DNA from: Streptomyces sp. CB02980
GTDB taxonomy: Bacteria > Actinomycetota > Actinomycetes > Streptomycetales > Streptomycetaceae
Length of the DNA stretch: 64,000 bases
Reading direction: 5' to 3'
Assembly (NCBI RefSeq): GCF_014451325.2
Contig: NZ_JACSCH020000001.1
Location: forward strand, 722,845 to 786,844
The notes beneath the pieces are model-generated. The model worked only from the letters and a program-made list of their open reading frames with translations. It did not search any database and was not told the DNA's origin. Of this stretch, positions 44,025-52,829 are shown piece by piece. A program made the position numbers and the translations under genes. Each line of letters opens with the position of its first letter. Position 1 is the first letter of the stretch.

Positions 44025-45581
44025 TCAGAGCGGGCGCTCGCGGCCCTCCCAGTACGGGTCGCGCAGGCGGCGCTTGTACAGCTTGCCGTTGGGGTCGCGC
44101 GGCATGGCCTGGACGAAGTCGACCGACTTCGGGCGCTTGAAGCCGGCGAGGCGGTCGGCGCAGTGGGCCAGGATCTCCTCGGCGAGCGCCGCCCCGGGCT
44201 CGTACCCCTCGGCCGCCTCGACGACCGCCTTGACCTCCTCGCCCCAGTCGGCGTGCGGGATGCCGAAGGCGGCGGCGTCGGCGACGGCGGGGTGGGCGAG
44301 GAGGGCGGCCTCGATCTCGGCCGGGTAGATGTTGACCCCGCCGGAGATGATCATGTCGATCTTGCGGTCGCGCAGGAAGAGATAGCCGTCCTCGTCGAGG
44401 ACGCCGAGGTCCCCGACGGTGAAGAAGTCGCCGATGCGGTTCTTCGCGGTCTTCGCCTCGTCCTTGTGGTACTGGAATCCGCCGGTGTTCATCTTCAGGT
44501 AGACGGTGCCGAGTTCACCCGGAGGCAGCCGGACCCCGTCGTCGTCGAAGACGGCCAGTTCGCTGATGGGCCAGGCCCGGCCGACCGTCCCGGGCTTCTT
44601 CAGCCACTCCTCGGCGGTCGCGAAGGCGCCGCCGCCCTCGCTCGCGGCGTAGTACTCCTCGACACACCGGCCCCACCAGTCGATCATCGCCCGCTTGACG
44701 TGCTCGGGGCACGGTGCGGCGCCGTGGATGGCGTGGCGCATCGAGGAGACGTCGTACCGGTTCCGTACCTCCTCGGGCAGGGAGAGCAGGCGGTGGAACT
44801 GGGTGGGGACCATGTGGGTGTGGGTGCAGTCGTACCGGTCGATCAGACGGAGCATCTCCTCGGGCGTCCACCGGTCCATCAGGACCAGCGGGTGCCCGAT
44901 GTGCAGGGCGGCGGCGGCGAACTGCAGCACCGCCGTGTGGTAGAGCGGCGAGCAGACGAGGTGGACGTTTCCGTCGGCCGGCCGGATGCCGAAGATGCCG
45001 AGGAAGCCGCCGAGATGGGTCTCCTCGGGGAGCTTCCCGGGGAGGGGCCGGCGGATGCCCCGGGGACGTCCGGTGGTGCCGGAGGTGTAGTTCATGACCC
45101 AGCCGAGGGTGCGGTCGGCGGGCGGGCTCGTGTCCTGTCCTTCGAGGAGTTCGCCGTACGCGCGGAAGCCGGGGATCGTGCCGACGGCGTACCGGTGGGT
45201 GGCGGCGAGTCCGGCCTCGTCGGCGGCGAGGGTCACGGCCTCGGCGAACCGCTCGTGGGCGACGAGGACCTTGGCGCCGGAGTCGGCGACGATCCAGGCG
45301 ATCTCGGGGCCGACGAAGTGGTGGTTGACCGGGACGAGGTAGAACCCGGCCTGGCTGGCGGCGAGATGGGCGGTGAAGAACTCCGGCCCGTTGGGCAGGA
45401 CGACGGCGAACGCGTCGCCGCGCTCGAGGCCGGCCGCCCGCAGCCCGTGGACCAGTCGGTTGGCCTCGGCGTGCAGCCGGCCTGCGGTCCACTCCTCGCC
45501 GTCGGGTGCGATCAGGACCGTACGGCCGGGGTCGGCGGCTGCCTGCGCCCAGAATCCGGCGGCTGCGACTGACTGGCTCAT
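44025..45581 (-). CDS. Acyl-CoA synthetase (AMP-ligase), second gene of operon
   Basis: The 518-residue ligase activates a carboxylic acid to its CoA thioester. It has the P-loop MNYTSGTTGRPRGIRRP (about 155-172), the YYAASEGGG motif near 315, GDFFTVGDLGVLDEDGYLFL near 388-407, the hinge DRKIDMIISGGVNIYPAEIE (about 410-429) and a catalytic Lys in PRDPNGKLYKRRLRDPYW. The start codon overlaps the stop of the nitronate-monooxygenase-like gene (ATGA), so the two are translationally coupled. The pair shares an operator-like element with the crotonase/ligase module near 23.7 kb, which suggests related acyl or sterol-ring catabolism; the substrate is not known. Confidence 0.9.
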   Translation of the reverse strand: MSQSVAAAGFWAQAAADPGRTVLIAPDGEEWTAGRLHAEANRLVHGLRAAGLERGDAFAVVLPNGPEFFTAHLAASQAGFYLVPVNHHFVGPEIAWIVADSGAKVLVAHERFAEAVTLAADEAGLAATHRYAVGTIPGFRAYGELLEGQDTSPPADRTLGWVMNYTSGTTGRPRGIRRPLPGKLPEETHLGGFLGIFGIRPADGNVHLVCSPLYHTAVLQFAAAALHIGHPLVLMDRWTPEEMLRLIDRYDCTHTHMVPTQFHRLLSLPEEVRNRYDVSSMRHAIHGAAPCPEHVKRAMIDWWGRCVEEYYAASEGGGAFATAEEWLKKPGTVGRAWPISELAVFDDDGVRLPPGELGTVYLKMNTGGFQYHKDEAKTAKNRIGDFFTVGDLGVLDEDGYLFLRDRKIDMIISGGVNIYPAEIEAALLAHPAVADAAAFGIPHADWGEEVKAVVEAAEGYEPGAALAEEILAHCADRLAGFKRPKSVDFVQAMPRDPNGKLYKRRLRDPYWEGRERPL

Positions 45582-46702
45582 GCCTCGCTCCGTCCGGCGA
45601 TGCGGTTGATCCGGTCGACGGCCTTCTCGAAGCCGCGGGTGAGCTCGTCCACGACCTGCTGGACGCTGCGCTCGGAGTTCATCCGGCCGACGATCTGCCC
45701 GACGGGGGTGCCGAGCAGCGGTTCGACCTCGTACCGCTGGATACGGGAGACGGCCTCGGCGACCAGCAGTCCCTGGAGCGGCATGGGGAGCGTGCCGGGG
45801 CCCGCCGGGTCGTCCCATGCGTCGGTCCACTCGGTACGGAGCTGCCGGGCGGGCTTGCCGGTCAGGGCGCGGGAGCGGACGGTGTCGCCGGAACCTGCGG
45901 CGAGGAGCTTGGCGGTGAGGGCGCGGGAGTGCAGTTCGGCCTCGGTGGTGGTGAGCCAGACCGAGCCGAGCCAGACGCCCTGGGCGCCGAGGGCGAGTCC
46001 GGCGGCGATCTGCTCGCCGCTGCCGATGCCGCCGGCGGCGAGCACGGGCAGCGGCGACACGGCGTCGACGACCTCGGGGGTGAGCACCATGGAGGCGATC
46101 TCGCCGGTGTGGCCGCCGGCCTCGTAGCCCTGGGCGACGACGACGTCGATCCCGGCGTCGGCGTGGTGGCGGGCGTGCCGGGCGCTCCCGGCGAGGGCTG
46201 CGACGAGGACGCCGTGGTCGTGGGCCCGGGCGACGACGTCCGCGGGCGGGGAGCCGAGGGCGTTGGCGAGGAGCTTGATCGGGTAGTCGAAGGCCACGTC
46301 GAGCTGGTTGCGGGCGACCTGCTCCATCCAGCCGGTGATGCGCCAGCCGGAGGCCTCGCCCTCGGCGAGTTCGGGCACGCCGTGCTTGGCGAGCGTGGCG
46401 CGGACGAACGCCCGGTGCTCCTCCGGGATCATGGCCTCGACCTCGGCCTCGGTCAGTGTTCGGTTTCCCGGGGCCTCGACCTTCTTGGCGGGCATCACGA
46501 CGTCGAGGCCGTAGGGCAGGCCGTCGGTGTTGTCCTGCATCCAGTCGAGGTCGCGGGCGAGGTCGTCGGGGGCGGTGTAGCGGACCGCGCCGAGGACGCC
46601 GAACCCGCCGGCTCTGGTCAGTGCGGCGGCCACCGCGGGGAAGGGCGTGAAGCCGAAGATGGCGTGCTCGATCCCCAGGGTGCGACTCAGCTCCGTCTTC
46701 AT
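45578..46702 (-). CDS. Nitronate-monooxygenase-like FMN oxidoreductase
   Basis: The 374-residue TIM-barrel protein belongs to the nitronate monooxygenase/2-nitropropane dioxygenase group. FMN-phosphate binding is visible in LPVLAAGGIGSGEQIAAGLALGAQGVWLGSVWLTTTEA (about 222-259), and the VVVAQGYEAGGHTGE segment (about 185-200) holds the family His. In actinobacteria, relatives placed next to CoA ligases act on CoA-bound ring remnants of sterols (IpdC type) as well as on nitronates; I cannot separate these from sequence. No strong ribosome site precedes ATG 46702, but that start gives the family N terminus. It leads the operon with the ligase gene. Confidence 0.85.
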   Translation of the reverse strand: MKTELSRTLGIEHAIFGFTPFPAVAAALTRAGGFGVLGAVRYTAPDDLARDLDWMQDNTDGLPYGLDVVMPAKKVEAPGNRTLTEAEVEAMIPEEHRAFVRATLAKHGVPELAEGEASGWRITGWMEQVARNQLDVAFDYPIKLLANALGSPPADVVARAHDHGVLVAALAGSARHARHHADAGIDVVVAQGYEAGGHTGEIASMVLTPEVVDAVSPLPVLAAGGIGSGEQIAAGLALGAQGVWLGSVWLTTTEAELHSRALTAKLLAAGSGDTVRSRALTGKPARQLRTEWTDAWDDPAGPGTLPMPLQGLLVAEAVSRIQRYEVEPLLGTPVGQIVGRMNSERSVQQVVDELTRGFEKAVDRINRIAGRSEA

Positions 46703-46741
46703 GGGCGGCAGGATGCCGCAGCGGCGCGACGGAGGGAAGAG

Positions 46742-46767
46742 GTTTTCTGATGCCTCGTCAGATTCTT
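46742..46767. promoter_or_regulatory. Candidate shared operator, copy 2
   Basis: The flanks GTTTTCTGA and GTCAGATTCTT and their six-base spacing are identical to those at 23696-23721; only the spacer differs. The core is TCTGA, seven bases, TCAGA. It lies 39 bases upstream of the nitronate-monooxygenase-like start codon and 107 bases upstream of the divergent serine hydrolase. Confidence 0.7.
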
Positions 46768-46805
46768 TGGAACGCCGCACGCTTCCGCGACGCACCTCGA
46801 CTCCG

Positions 46806-46850
46806 GTAAGAAAGTTTCAGATCTTTCCGGCGTGGCCGAAGTTTTCTTTC
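46806..46850. promoter_or_regulatory. Pair of oppositely oriented AT-rich 13-bp elements
   Basis: GTAAGAAAGTTTC at 46806-46818 read on the minus strand is GAAACTTTCTTAC; GAAGTTTTCTTTC stands at 46838-46850 on the plus strand. They agree at 10 of 13 positions, and their centres are 32 bases apart, about three helical turns. They lie just before the serine hydrolase gene, a good place for a regulator that binds as two dimers or loops DNA. Confidence 0.5.
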
Positions 46851-46874
46851 AAAGGGCTGTGGGAGAGGGTGGGC

Positions 46875-48683
46875 ATGACGGAGGAGTCCATGAGGGGCCG
46901 GGGCCCGAGCCGCCGGGCGTTCGGCGGCGGAGTCCTCGCCCTGGGAGGTGCGCTGATGATCGGTTCGATTCCGGGGGCCGCGGCGGCGCCGGGACCGGGG
47001 AGCCGAGGAGCGGGGAGCCCGGGAGCGGCGGGGGGCGGTGGTGCACCCGGCGCGCGCAGGACCACCCTGCGACGCGGGTCCGCCGCACGGGCGGGGCTCC
47101 TGTCGGAGCACCTGGACCGGCTGGTCACGGACGCCGAGGCCTTCCTCGGCCCCTCCCCCACGCACCCCTGGTACGCGGGCGCCGTACTGCTCGCCGGGCG
47201 GGGCGGGACGGTGGCGCTGCACCGGCCGATCGGCATGGCCGTGCGGTACGCGTCGTACGACGAGAAGACCGACACCGGCGTGGAGCTGCCACCGCACGAG
47301 CAGGTCCCGATGGCCGAGGACACCGTCTTCGACCTGGCTTCGGTCTCGAAGCTCTTCACCTCGATCCTCGCCGTGCAGCAGATCGAGCGCGGGGCGCTGG
47401 AGCTTGAGGCGAGGGTCACCGCGTACCTTCCGGAGTTCGGCGGTGGCGGGAAGCAGGACGTGACGGTGCGTCAACTCCTCACCCACACCTCGGGGTTCCG
47501 GGCGTGGATCCCGCTGTACAAGGCGCCGACGCGCGAGGGGAAGCTGCGGCTGATCTGGGACGAGGTCCCGGCGAACCCGCCGGGGTCGACGTACCTCTAC
47601 TCGGATCTGAATCTCATCACTCTCCAGCTGATCCTGGAGAAGATCACCGGTCTCGGTCTGGATGTGCTGCTCCACGACGAGATCACTGCTCCGCTCGGGA
47701 TGCACCGCACTCGTTTCAATCCCCCGCTCTCCTGGCGGCCGGGGATCGCCGCCACCGAGGACGCCCGCCCGCCGTGGTCCGGTCTCGACCGCGGCATGGT
47801 GCGCGGCGAGGTCCACGACGAGAACGCCCACAGCCTGGGCGGGGTCGCGGGACACGCCGGGATCTTCTCCCGCGCCTGGGACCTCGCGATCCTCGCCCGC
47901 ACCCTGCTCAACGGCGGGGCGTACGGCAAGGCCCGCATCCTCTCCCCCGCCTCGGTGGAGCTGATGTTCACCGACTTCAACACCGCGTTCCCCGGCGACG
48001 AGCACGGGCTCGGCTTCGAGCTCTACCAGCACTGGTACATGGGCGCGATGGCCACGCCCCGGACTGCCGGACACACCGGCTTCACCGGCACCAGCCTGGT
48101 CCTCGACCCGACCACCGACGCCTTCCTGATCGTCCTCGGCAACTCCGTGCACCCGATGCGCTCCTGGCGCTCGGGGTCGGCTCCCCGCGTCGCTGCGGCG
48201 GACAACCTGGCCCGCGCCGTGCCCGTCCGCCCCGACCGGGGCCGCATGTCCTGGTTCTCCGGCATGGCGAGCGCTACGACCGCCACCCTGACGCTCCCTC
48301 ATGTGCCGCGCGCCGCACGCCTGGAGTGCGCGCTGTGGTGGGACACCGAGCCGGGCGCCGACACGGCCGCCCTGGAGGCCTCGGCCGACGGCGGCACGAC
48401 CTGGCGGCCGGTTCCCTTCACCACCGACGGACGCACGGAGCACCCGACGGGCACGGCGGGCGGCTGGTCCGGCCGCCTCTGGCACTCCGTGTCCGCCCCG
48501 CTGGCCGGGACGGACACTCTCCTGCGCTGGCGGTACACGACGGACCGGCGGTACGTGGGACGGGGCGTGTACGTGGACGGGCTGCGGCTCTTCGACGGAG
48601 CGGGACGCCCGGTGTTCGACGAGGCGCGGCCGGCGGACGGGGCGCGGATCGAGGCGAACGGCTGGATCAGGTCGGCCGATTGA
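46875..48683 (+). CDS. Tat-exported serine hydrolase (beta-lactamase fold)
   Basis: The 602-residue protein begins with a twin-arginine signal (PSRRAFGGGVLALGGALMIG). The class C/PBP4-like catalytic domain covers about 70-420: the SxxK motif reads ASVSKLFTS (near 157-165), the YxN-type motif is YSDLN (near 242), and the third box is AGHTGFTG (near 400). The C-terminal 170 residues form a beta-rich domain (ATLTLPHVPRAARLECALWWDTEPGADT onwards) that may bind wall polymers or sugars. It probably acts on peptidoglycan stem peptides or an ester outside the cell. ATG 46875 follows GAGAGGG; ATG 46890 after GGAGGA is an alternative with the signal still intact. Confidence 0.88.
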   Translation: MTEESMRGRGPSRRAFGGGVLALGGALMIGSIPGAAAAPGPGSRGAGSPGAAGGGGAPGARRTTLRRGSAARAGLLSEHLDRLVTDAEAFLGPSPTHPWYAGAVLLAGRGGTVALHRPIGMAVRYASYDEKTDTGVELPPHEQVPMAEDTVFDLASVSKLFTSILAVQQIERGALELEARVTAYLPEFGGGGKQDVTVRQLLTHTSGFRAWIPLYKAPTREGKLRLIWDEVPANPPGSTYLYSDLNLITLQLILEKITGLGLDVLLHDEITAPLGMHRTRFNPPLSWRPGIAATEDARPPWSGLDRGMVRGEVHDENAHSLGGVAGHAGIFSRAWDLAILARTLLNGGAYGKARILSPASVELMFTDFNTAFPGDEHGLGFELYQHWYMGAMATPRTAGHTGFTGTSLVLDPTTDAFLIVLGNSVHPMRSWRSGSAPRVAAADNLARAVPVRPDRGRMSWFSGMASATTATLTLPHVPRAARLECALWWDTEPGADTAALEASADGGTTWRPVPFTTDGRTEHPTGTAGGWSGRLWHSVSAPLAGTDTLLRWRYTTDRRYVGRGVYVDGLRLFDGAGRPVFDEARPADGARIEANGWIRSAD

Positions 48684-48921
48684 GCCCGCCCGCCCACCTG
48701 ATCGAACTGCGTACAAGTGATCATGTGAGGTACCGTCCCGGCGGGAAGATCTCACCGGGGGGATGAGACGAACGCGAGGGCGAGCGTCTGTCGTGTCGCC
48801 CGTTCGCGGTGCCCTTCCGTCCGCGGGGGCCGCCGCAACCGGCCCGTCGGCGAGCGGCACGACCGCTTCGAGACCCAGCCGCTCCCCCGTCGTTCGCCCT
48901 TCCTCCACGAGGTGTTCCTTC

Positions 48922-50934
48922 ATGCCGTCCCTGTCCGAACGCCGTCCACCGGGCGCGCGCCGCTTCGCGCTGTCCGCATGGCTGTGCGCGCTCGCCCTCG
49001 CCGTCCTGGCCGCGGTCGTCCTGGCGGTCGCTCCGCAGTCGCCCGCGACGGCGGCGACGACGGGCGCCACCGCGGCACCGCTCGCCACCCAGGTGTCCAA
49101 CACGCCGTTCAAGGCTCGCGAGAACTACTACTGCACGCGCATACCCGCCCTCGTCACCACCACGAAGGGCGTCCTCCTCGCCTTCGCCGAGGGCCGCACC
49201 CGGCTGACGACGACCGGCTGCCACGACGTCGGCGACAACGACATCGTGCTCAAGAGGTCCCTCGACGGCGGTGCGACCTGGCAGACCCTCCAGGTCGTCG
49301 TCGGCGCGGGCGACGAGCTCGCGCACGGCAACCCCGCGCCGGTGGTGGACGCCTTCACCGGCCGGATCACCGTGCTGTACTCCAGCAGCGACTGGAACCG
49401 TGACCAGACCAACCCCAAGCGCGACGCCTTCCCCCGCACCGTCCACGCCGTGCACAGCATGGACGGCGGTGCCACCTGGTCGCAGAGCGTGCCGCAGCCA
49501 CAGCTCAAGGCCGCCGGCTGGGGCTGGGTCTCCACCGGCCCCGGCCACGGCATCCAGCTCGGCCGCGGGCCGCACCACGGTCGGCTGATCGTCCCCGGCG
49601 ACCACACGGCCGGCGGCGACACGACCGCCGGGGGCCAGCTGTACCTCAGCGACGACGGCGGCCTCACCTGGCGTCTCGGGGCGACGTCCGAATCGAGCAA
49701 GTCCGGTGCGTATCCCGCCGAGTTGACGGTCGCCCAGACCACCGACGGCGGCGTCTACGTCAACGCCCGCAACTCCGAGCCGACGCGCTGCCTGACCAAC
49801 GAGCACCGCCTGGAGTCCGTCAGCGCCGACGGCGGAGGCTCCTTCGCGGCCCCCTTCACCCCGGTGGCCAACCTGGACACCTCCCCGGTCTTCGGCTCGC
49901 TGCTGCGACTGCACGCCGAGGACCAGGACGCGAAGCCCGACAGGCTGCTGTACTCGGGTGGCTCCCGGCTCGGCCCCAGCCCGCTGGAGGACCGGCGCGA
50001 GCTGGCCGTCCGCTCCTCGTACGACGAGGGGAAGACCTGGCAGACCGTCGGCACCCTGATCTCGCCCGCCCGCACCGGCTACTCCGATCTGACGGTGCTG
50101 CCGAGCGGTTCCATCGGCGTCCTGTACGAGACGGCCGGCAACATCCCGCACGGCAACCTCGCCTTCAGCGCCTTCACCGAGCAGGCCATGGACGACGCCG
50201 GCACCGGACTGCGCCGCCCGCGCACCGCCGACACCCGCGTACGGGCGCCCGGCGAGGCCGGTAACCACGCCGTCATCCACGGCGGGGCCCAGCTCGGGAC
50301 GCGTCTCGGCGGCGTCGCCATGGACTTCGACGGCCAGGACGACTACCTGCGTCTCGTCTGCTCGCCGTCCCTGCGGGTCGGCGAAGGGGACTTCACCGTC
50401 ACGGCCTGGTTCCGGCACTCGGCCACCACCGGCACGCTGCCGATAGTCTGGGCGTACGGCATGCCGGGCACCGACCCGGCGAAGAAGGGCCGCCACTTCT
50501 CGGTCCGGGCCGAACCCGGCGTCGGCAACGTCCTGCGCGCCACCGTCGGCACGGACATCGGCTCCACCGAGGTGACGCTGCCGTCCTCGTACAACGACGG
50601 CGCGTGGCACCACGTCGTGTTCACCCGGCAGGGTCTCTCCCTCGGCCTGGCGGTGGACGGGGCCGCTCCGGCGATCGCGACCATGCCGGCGGGTACCAAG
50701 GCGTCGGACCGGAACGTCTCCCCGGGGGCCGAGTTCAACATCCACATCGGGGCCCGGCCCGACTTCCCCAACCAGCCTGCCGGGGTCGCGCAGCTCTTCC
50801 GCGGCACCCTGGACGACGTACGCCTCTTCGGGACCGCGCTGACCGAGGCCGAAGCGGCCGAGGTGAGGGCCGGATCGCTCGCCGTGGCGAACGACAAGGA
50901 GAAGCTCCGTCTCGGCTTCAGCACCATCTGGTAG
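48922..50934 (+). CDS. Secreted sialidase (exo-alpha-sialidase) with LamG-like lectin domain
   Basis: The 670-residue protein should release terminal sialic acid from glycans. A signal peptide (LSAWLCALALAVLAAVVLAV) is followed by a six-bladed propeller (about 55-415) with the arginine motif YYCTRIPAL, a variant of FRIP, and four Asp boxes (SLDGGATW, SMDGGATW, SDDGGLTW, SYDEGKTW). The C-terminal 230 residues form a LamG/concanavalin-type jelly roll (AMDFDGQDDYLRL, VTAWFRHSATTGTLPIVWAYG, WHHVVFTRQGLSLGLAVDG) for glycan binding. ATG 48922 is favoured; longer frames upstream lack a signal sequence. The 238 bases upstream hold the promoter region but no gene. Confidence 0.92.
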   Translation: MPSLSERRPPGARRFALSAWLCALALAVLAAVVLAVAPQSPATAATTGATAAPLATQVSNTPFKARENYYCTRIPALVTTTKGVLLAFAEGRTRLTTTGCHDVGDNDIVLKRSLDGGATWQTLQVVVGAGDELAHGNPAPVVDAFTGRITVLYSSSDWNRDQTNPKRDAFPRTVHAVHSMDGGATWSQSVPQPQLKAAGWGWVSTGPGHGIQLGRGPHHGRLIVPGDHTAGGDTTAGGQLYLSDDGGLTWRLGATSESSKSGAYPAELTVAQTTDGGVYVNARNSEPTRCLTNEHRLESVSADGGGSFAAPFTPVANLDTSPVFGSLLRLHAEDQDAKPDRLLYSGGSRLGPSPLEDRRELAVRSSYDEGKTWQTVGTLISPARTGYSDLTVLPSGSIGVLYETAGNIPHGNLAFSAFTEQAMDDAGTGLRRPRTADTRVRAPGEAGNHAVIHGGAQLGTRLGGVAMDFDGQDDYLRLVCSPSLRVGEGDFTVTAWFRHSATTGTLPIVWAYGMPGTDPAKKGRHFSVRAEPGVGNVLRATVGTDIGSTEVTLPSSYNDGAWHHVVFTRQGLSLGLAVDGAAPAIATMPAGTKASDRNVSPGAEFNIHIGARPDFPNQPAGVAQLFRGTLDDVRLFGTALTEAEAAEVRAGSLAVANDKEKLRLGFSTIW

Positions 50935-51026
50935 CCGGCGCGAACCCCCGGCCGACGGGCGTAGCGCGCTTCGGCCGCGGGCTTCGGCCGCGGGCTTCGG
51001 GTTCCGGTGCTCCGGTGCTCCGGTGC

Positions 51027-51803
51027 TCAGGCCGCCTCCGCGTACAGCTCCTCGATCAGGCGGACGACCTGCTCCGGCTCGCGCAGCGTCGGGTAGTGGT
51101 CGGAGGCGGCCAGCCGGACGAGGCGGCAGCCCGGGATGCGTTCGGCCATCCTCTCGTTGCAGCGCACGACCTCCGGCCGGTCCTGTTCGCCCAGCGCGAG
51201 CAGGGTCGGTGCGGAGATCTCCCCGAGCCGGTCGAAGGCGGGCGGGCCGGTGAGCTGGTGGCCGATGTTGCTGAACCAGGCGGGCAGCACGGCCCGGCAG
51301 AGGGCGGCCGCGACCGGATCGGACTCGGGGGTGCCGCCGCCGGCCTTCGCCCACGCGCGGAGGCCGAGCCGGACGATGCCGTCCATGTCGCCGGCCGTGG
51401 CCAGCGGCTCCAGGCGCTCGAAGAACTCTCCCGTGGCCAGCCCCTCGTACCCGGAGACACCGGGGACGAGGAGGGCGAGGCCCGCCACCCGCTCGGGCGC
51501 CTCGAGCGCGAAGTCGACCGAGGTGGCCCCGCCCATGCTGGAGCCCACGAGGACCGCTCGCTCGATCTCGAAGTGGTCGAGGACCTCGGCCAGATCGCGG
51601 ACCGGGAGGTACTCGGCGGTGGGCGCGGGCGAGCGTCCGTAGCCGCGCACGTCGTAGCGGATCACCCGGCGCCGCGCGGTGAGCGCGGGCAGGACCGGGT
51701 CCCACACCGCGGAGTCGCCGACGCCGGGATGGAGCAGGACCAGCGGCAGGCCGTCCCCTCCCGCGTCGTCCGCCCAGACTTCACCGTGACTGACACGCAC
51801 CAT
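51027..51803 (-). CDS. Alpha/beta-hydrolase
   Basis: The 258-residue protein has the alpha/beta-hydrolase fold: oxyanion strand LVLLHPGVGDSAVWDPV (about 20-36), nucleophile elbow VGSSMGG with Ser near 92, Asp in LALGEQDRPEV near 206 and His in ASDHYPTLREPEQV near 238. The catalytic triad is thus complete. The pattern fits small esterases or enol-lactone hydrolases; the substrate is unknown. GGAG lies close upstream of ATG 51803. The LysR gene starts its reading 80 bases further on the same strand. Short direct repeats of CTTCGGCCGCGGG and TCCGGTGC fill 50960-51026. Confidence 0.88.
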   Translation of the reverse strand: MVRVSHGEVWADDAGGDGLPLVLLHPGVGDSAVWDPVLPALTARRRVIRYDVRGYGRSPAPTAEYLPVRDLAEVLDHFEIERAVLVGSSMGGATSVDFALEAPERVAGLALLVPGVSGYEGLATGEFFERLEPLATAGDMDGIVRLGLRAWAKAGGGTPESDPVAAALCRAVLPAWFSNIGHQLTGPPAFDRLGEISAPTLLALGEQDRPEVVRCNERMAERIPGCRLVRLAASDHYPTLREPEQVVRLIEELYAEAA

Positions 51804-51883
51804 GGTCTCCACGGTTCCCCAGTCTGGTGGGGCCCACGGGGCTCCGCCAGCACCCGAACGGTGTTTGGCGGACATCGCACCCG

Positions 51884-52792
51884 TCAGGCGCCGGATTCCG
51901 ATGCCACGCCCAGGGCGGTCAGTACGGGGCTGATCAGGGGGTGGTCCTCCGCGCCCCGCCGGACGGCGGCGAAGACCCTGCGGGTCGGGGCGACGCCCTC
52001 GATCGGGCGGACCTCCACGCCCGTGAGCTCCATGCCGCGCAGGGCCGAACGCGGCACGAGCGCCACGCCGGCGGACGCGGCCGCGAGGGCGACGACGGCG
52101 CGGAAGTCGTCGGACGAGTGCTCCGGGTTCAGCGTGAACCCGGCGTGTTCGCAGGCCAGGACGGTGACGTCATGGCAGGGGTTGCCTGCGGACTGGCCGA
52201 TCCAGGCGTCCTTCGCGAGGTCGCCGAGCGCGACCCGCTCGCCGGCCGCCAGCGGGTGGCCGGGCGGGAGGACCGCGTCGAAGGGCTCCGCGTAGAGCGG
52301 GACACGGGTGAGGCGGGCGTCGTCCTCGCCCGGCGCGCCCCGGTACTCGACCGCGACGGCGACGTCGACCTGCCGGTCGAGGACCATCATCAGGCTCTCG
52401 TCGCCCTCGGCGTCCCGGACCCGGACCCGGATGCCGGGGGCGGAGTCGGCCAGTGCCCTGATGGCCGGGGCCACCACGAGTCCGATGCCGGTGGCGAAGG
52501 CGGCGACCGTGACCGTACCGGCCTCGCCGGAGCCGTAGGCGGCGAGTTCCGACTCGGCGCGCTCCAACTGGGCGAGGACGGCGTTGGCGTGGCTGAGCAG
52601 GATCTCGCCGGCCGGGGTGAGCCGGGCGCCGCGGGCGCTGCGGTCCACCAGGCGGTGGCCGGTCTCCTGCTCCAGGGCGGCGAGCTGCTGGGAGACGGCG
52701 GAGGGGGTGAGATAGAGCGCGGCGGCCGCCGCCGTGACCGTGCGGTGGTCGGCCACCGCACGGAGGATGTGCAACCGCCGCGCTTCGATCAT
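51884..52792 (-). CDS. LysR-family transcriptional regulator
   Basis: The 302-residue protein has the LysR helix-turn-helix at 1-60 (HILRAVADHRTVTAAAAALYLTPSAVSQQLAALEQETGHRLVDRSARGARLTPAG) and a periplasmic-binding-type effector domain at about 90-295. It lies 37 bases downstream of kbl on the same strand. LysR proteins usually control a neighbouring operon in response to a small molecule, so kbl-tdh control by threonine, glycine or a product is likely, though here the regulator would be co-transcribed rather than divergent. Confidence 0.9.
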   Translation of the reverse strand: MIEARRLHILRAVADHRTVTAAAAALYLTPSAVSQQLAALEQETGHRLVDRSARGARLTPAGEILLSHANAVLAQLERAESELAAYGSGEAGTVTVAAFATGIGLVVAPAIRALADSAPGIRVRVRDAEGDESLMMVLDRQVDVAVAVEYRGAPGEDDARLTRVPLYAEPFDAVLPPGHPLAAGERVALGDLAKDAWIGQSAGNPCHDVTVLACEHAGFTLNPEHSSDDFRAVVALAAASAGVALVPRSALRGMELTGVEVRPIEGVAPTRRVFAAVRRGAEDHPLISPVLTALGVASESGA

Positions 52793-52829
52793 TCCCCCAG
52801 TCTCGCAGGCCGTGGGGCCCGCGCCCGCC

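Noticed and set aside
48763..48921. Longer N terminus for the sialidase from ATG 48763
   Set aside because: The extra 53 residues are Arg/Pro/Ser-rich, would bury the signal peptide, and the start has no spaced ribosome site.
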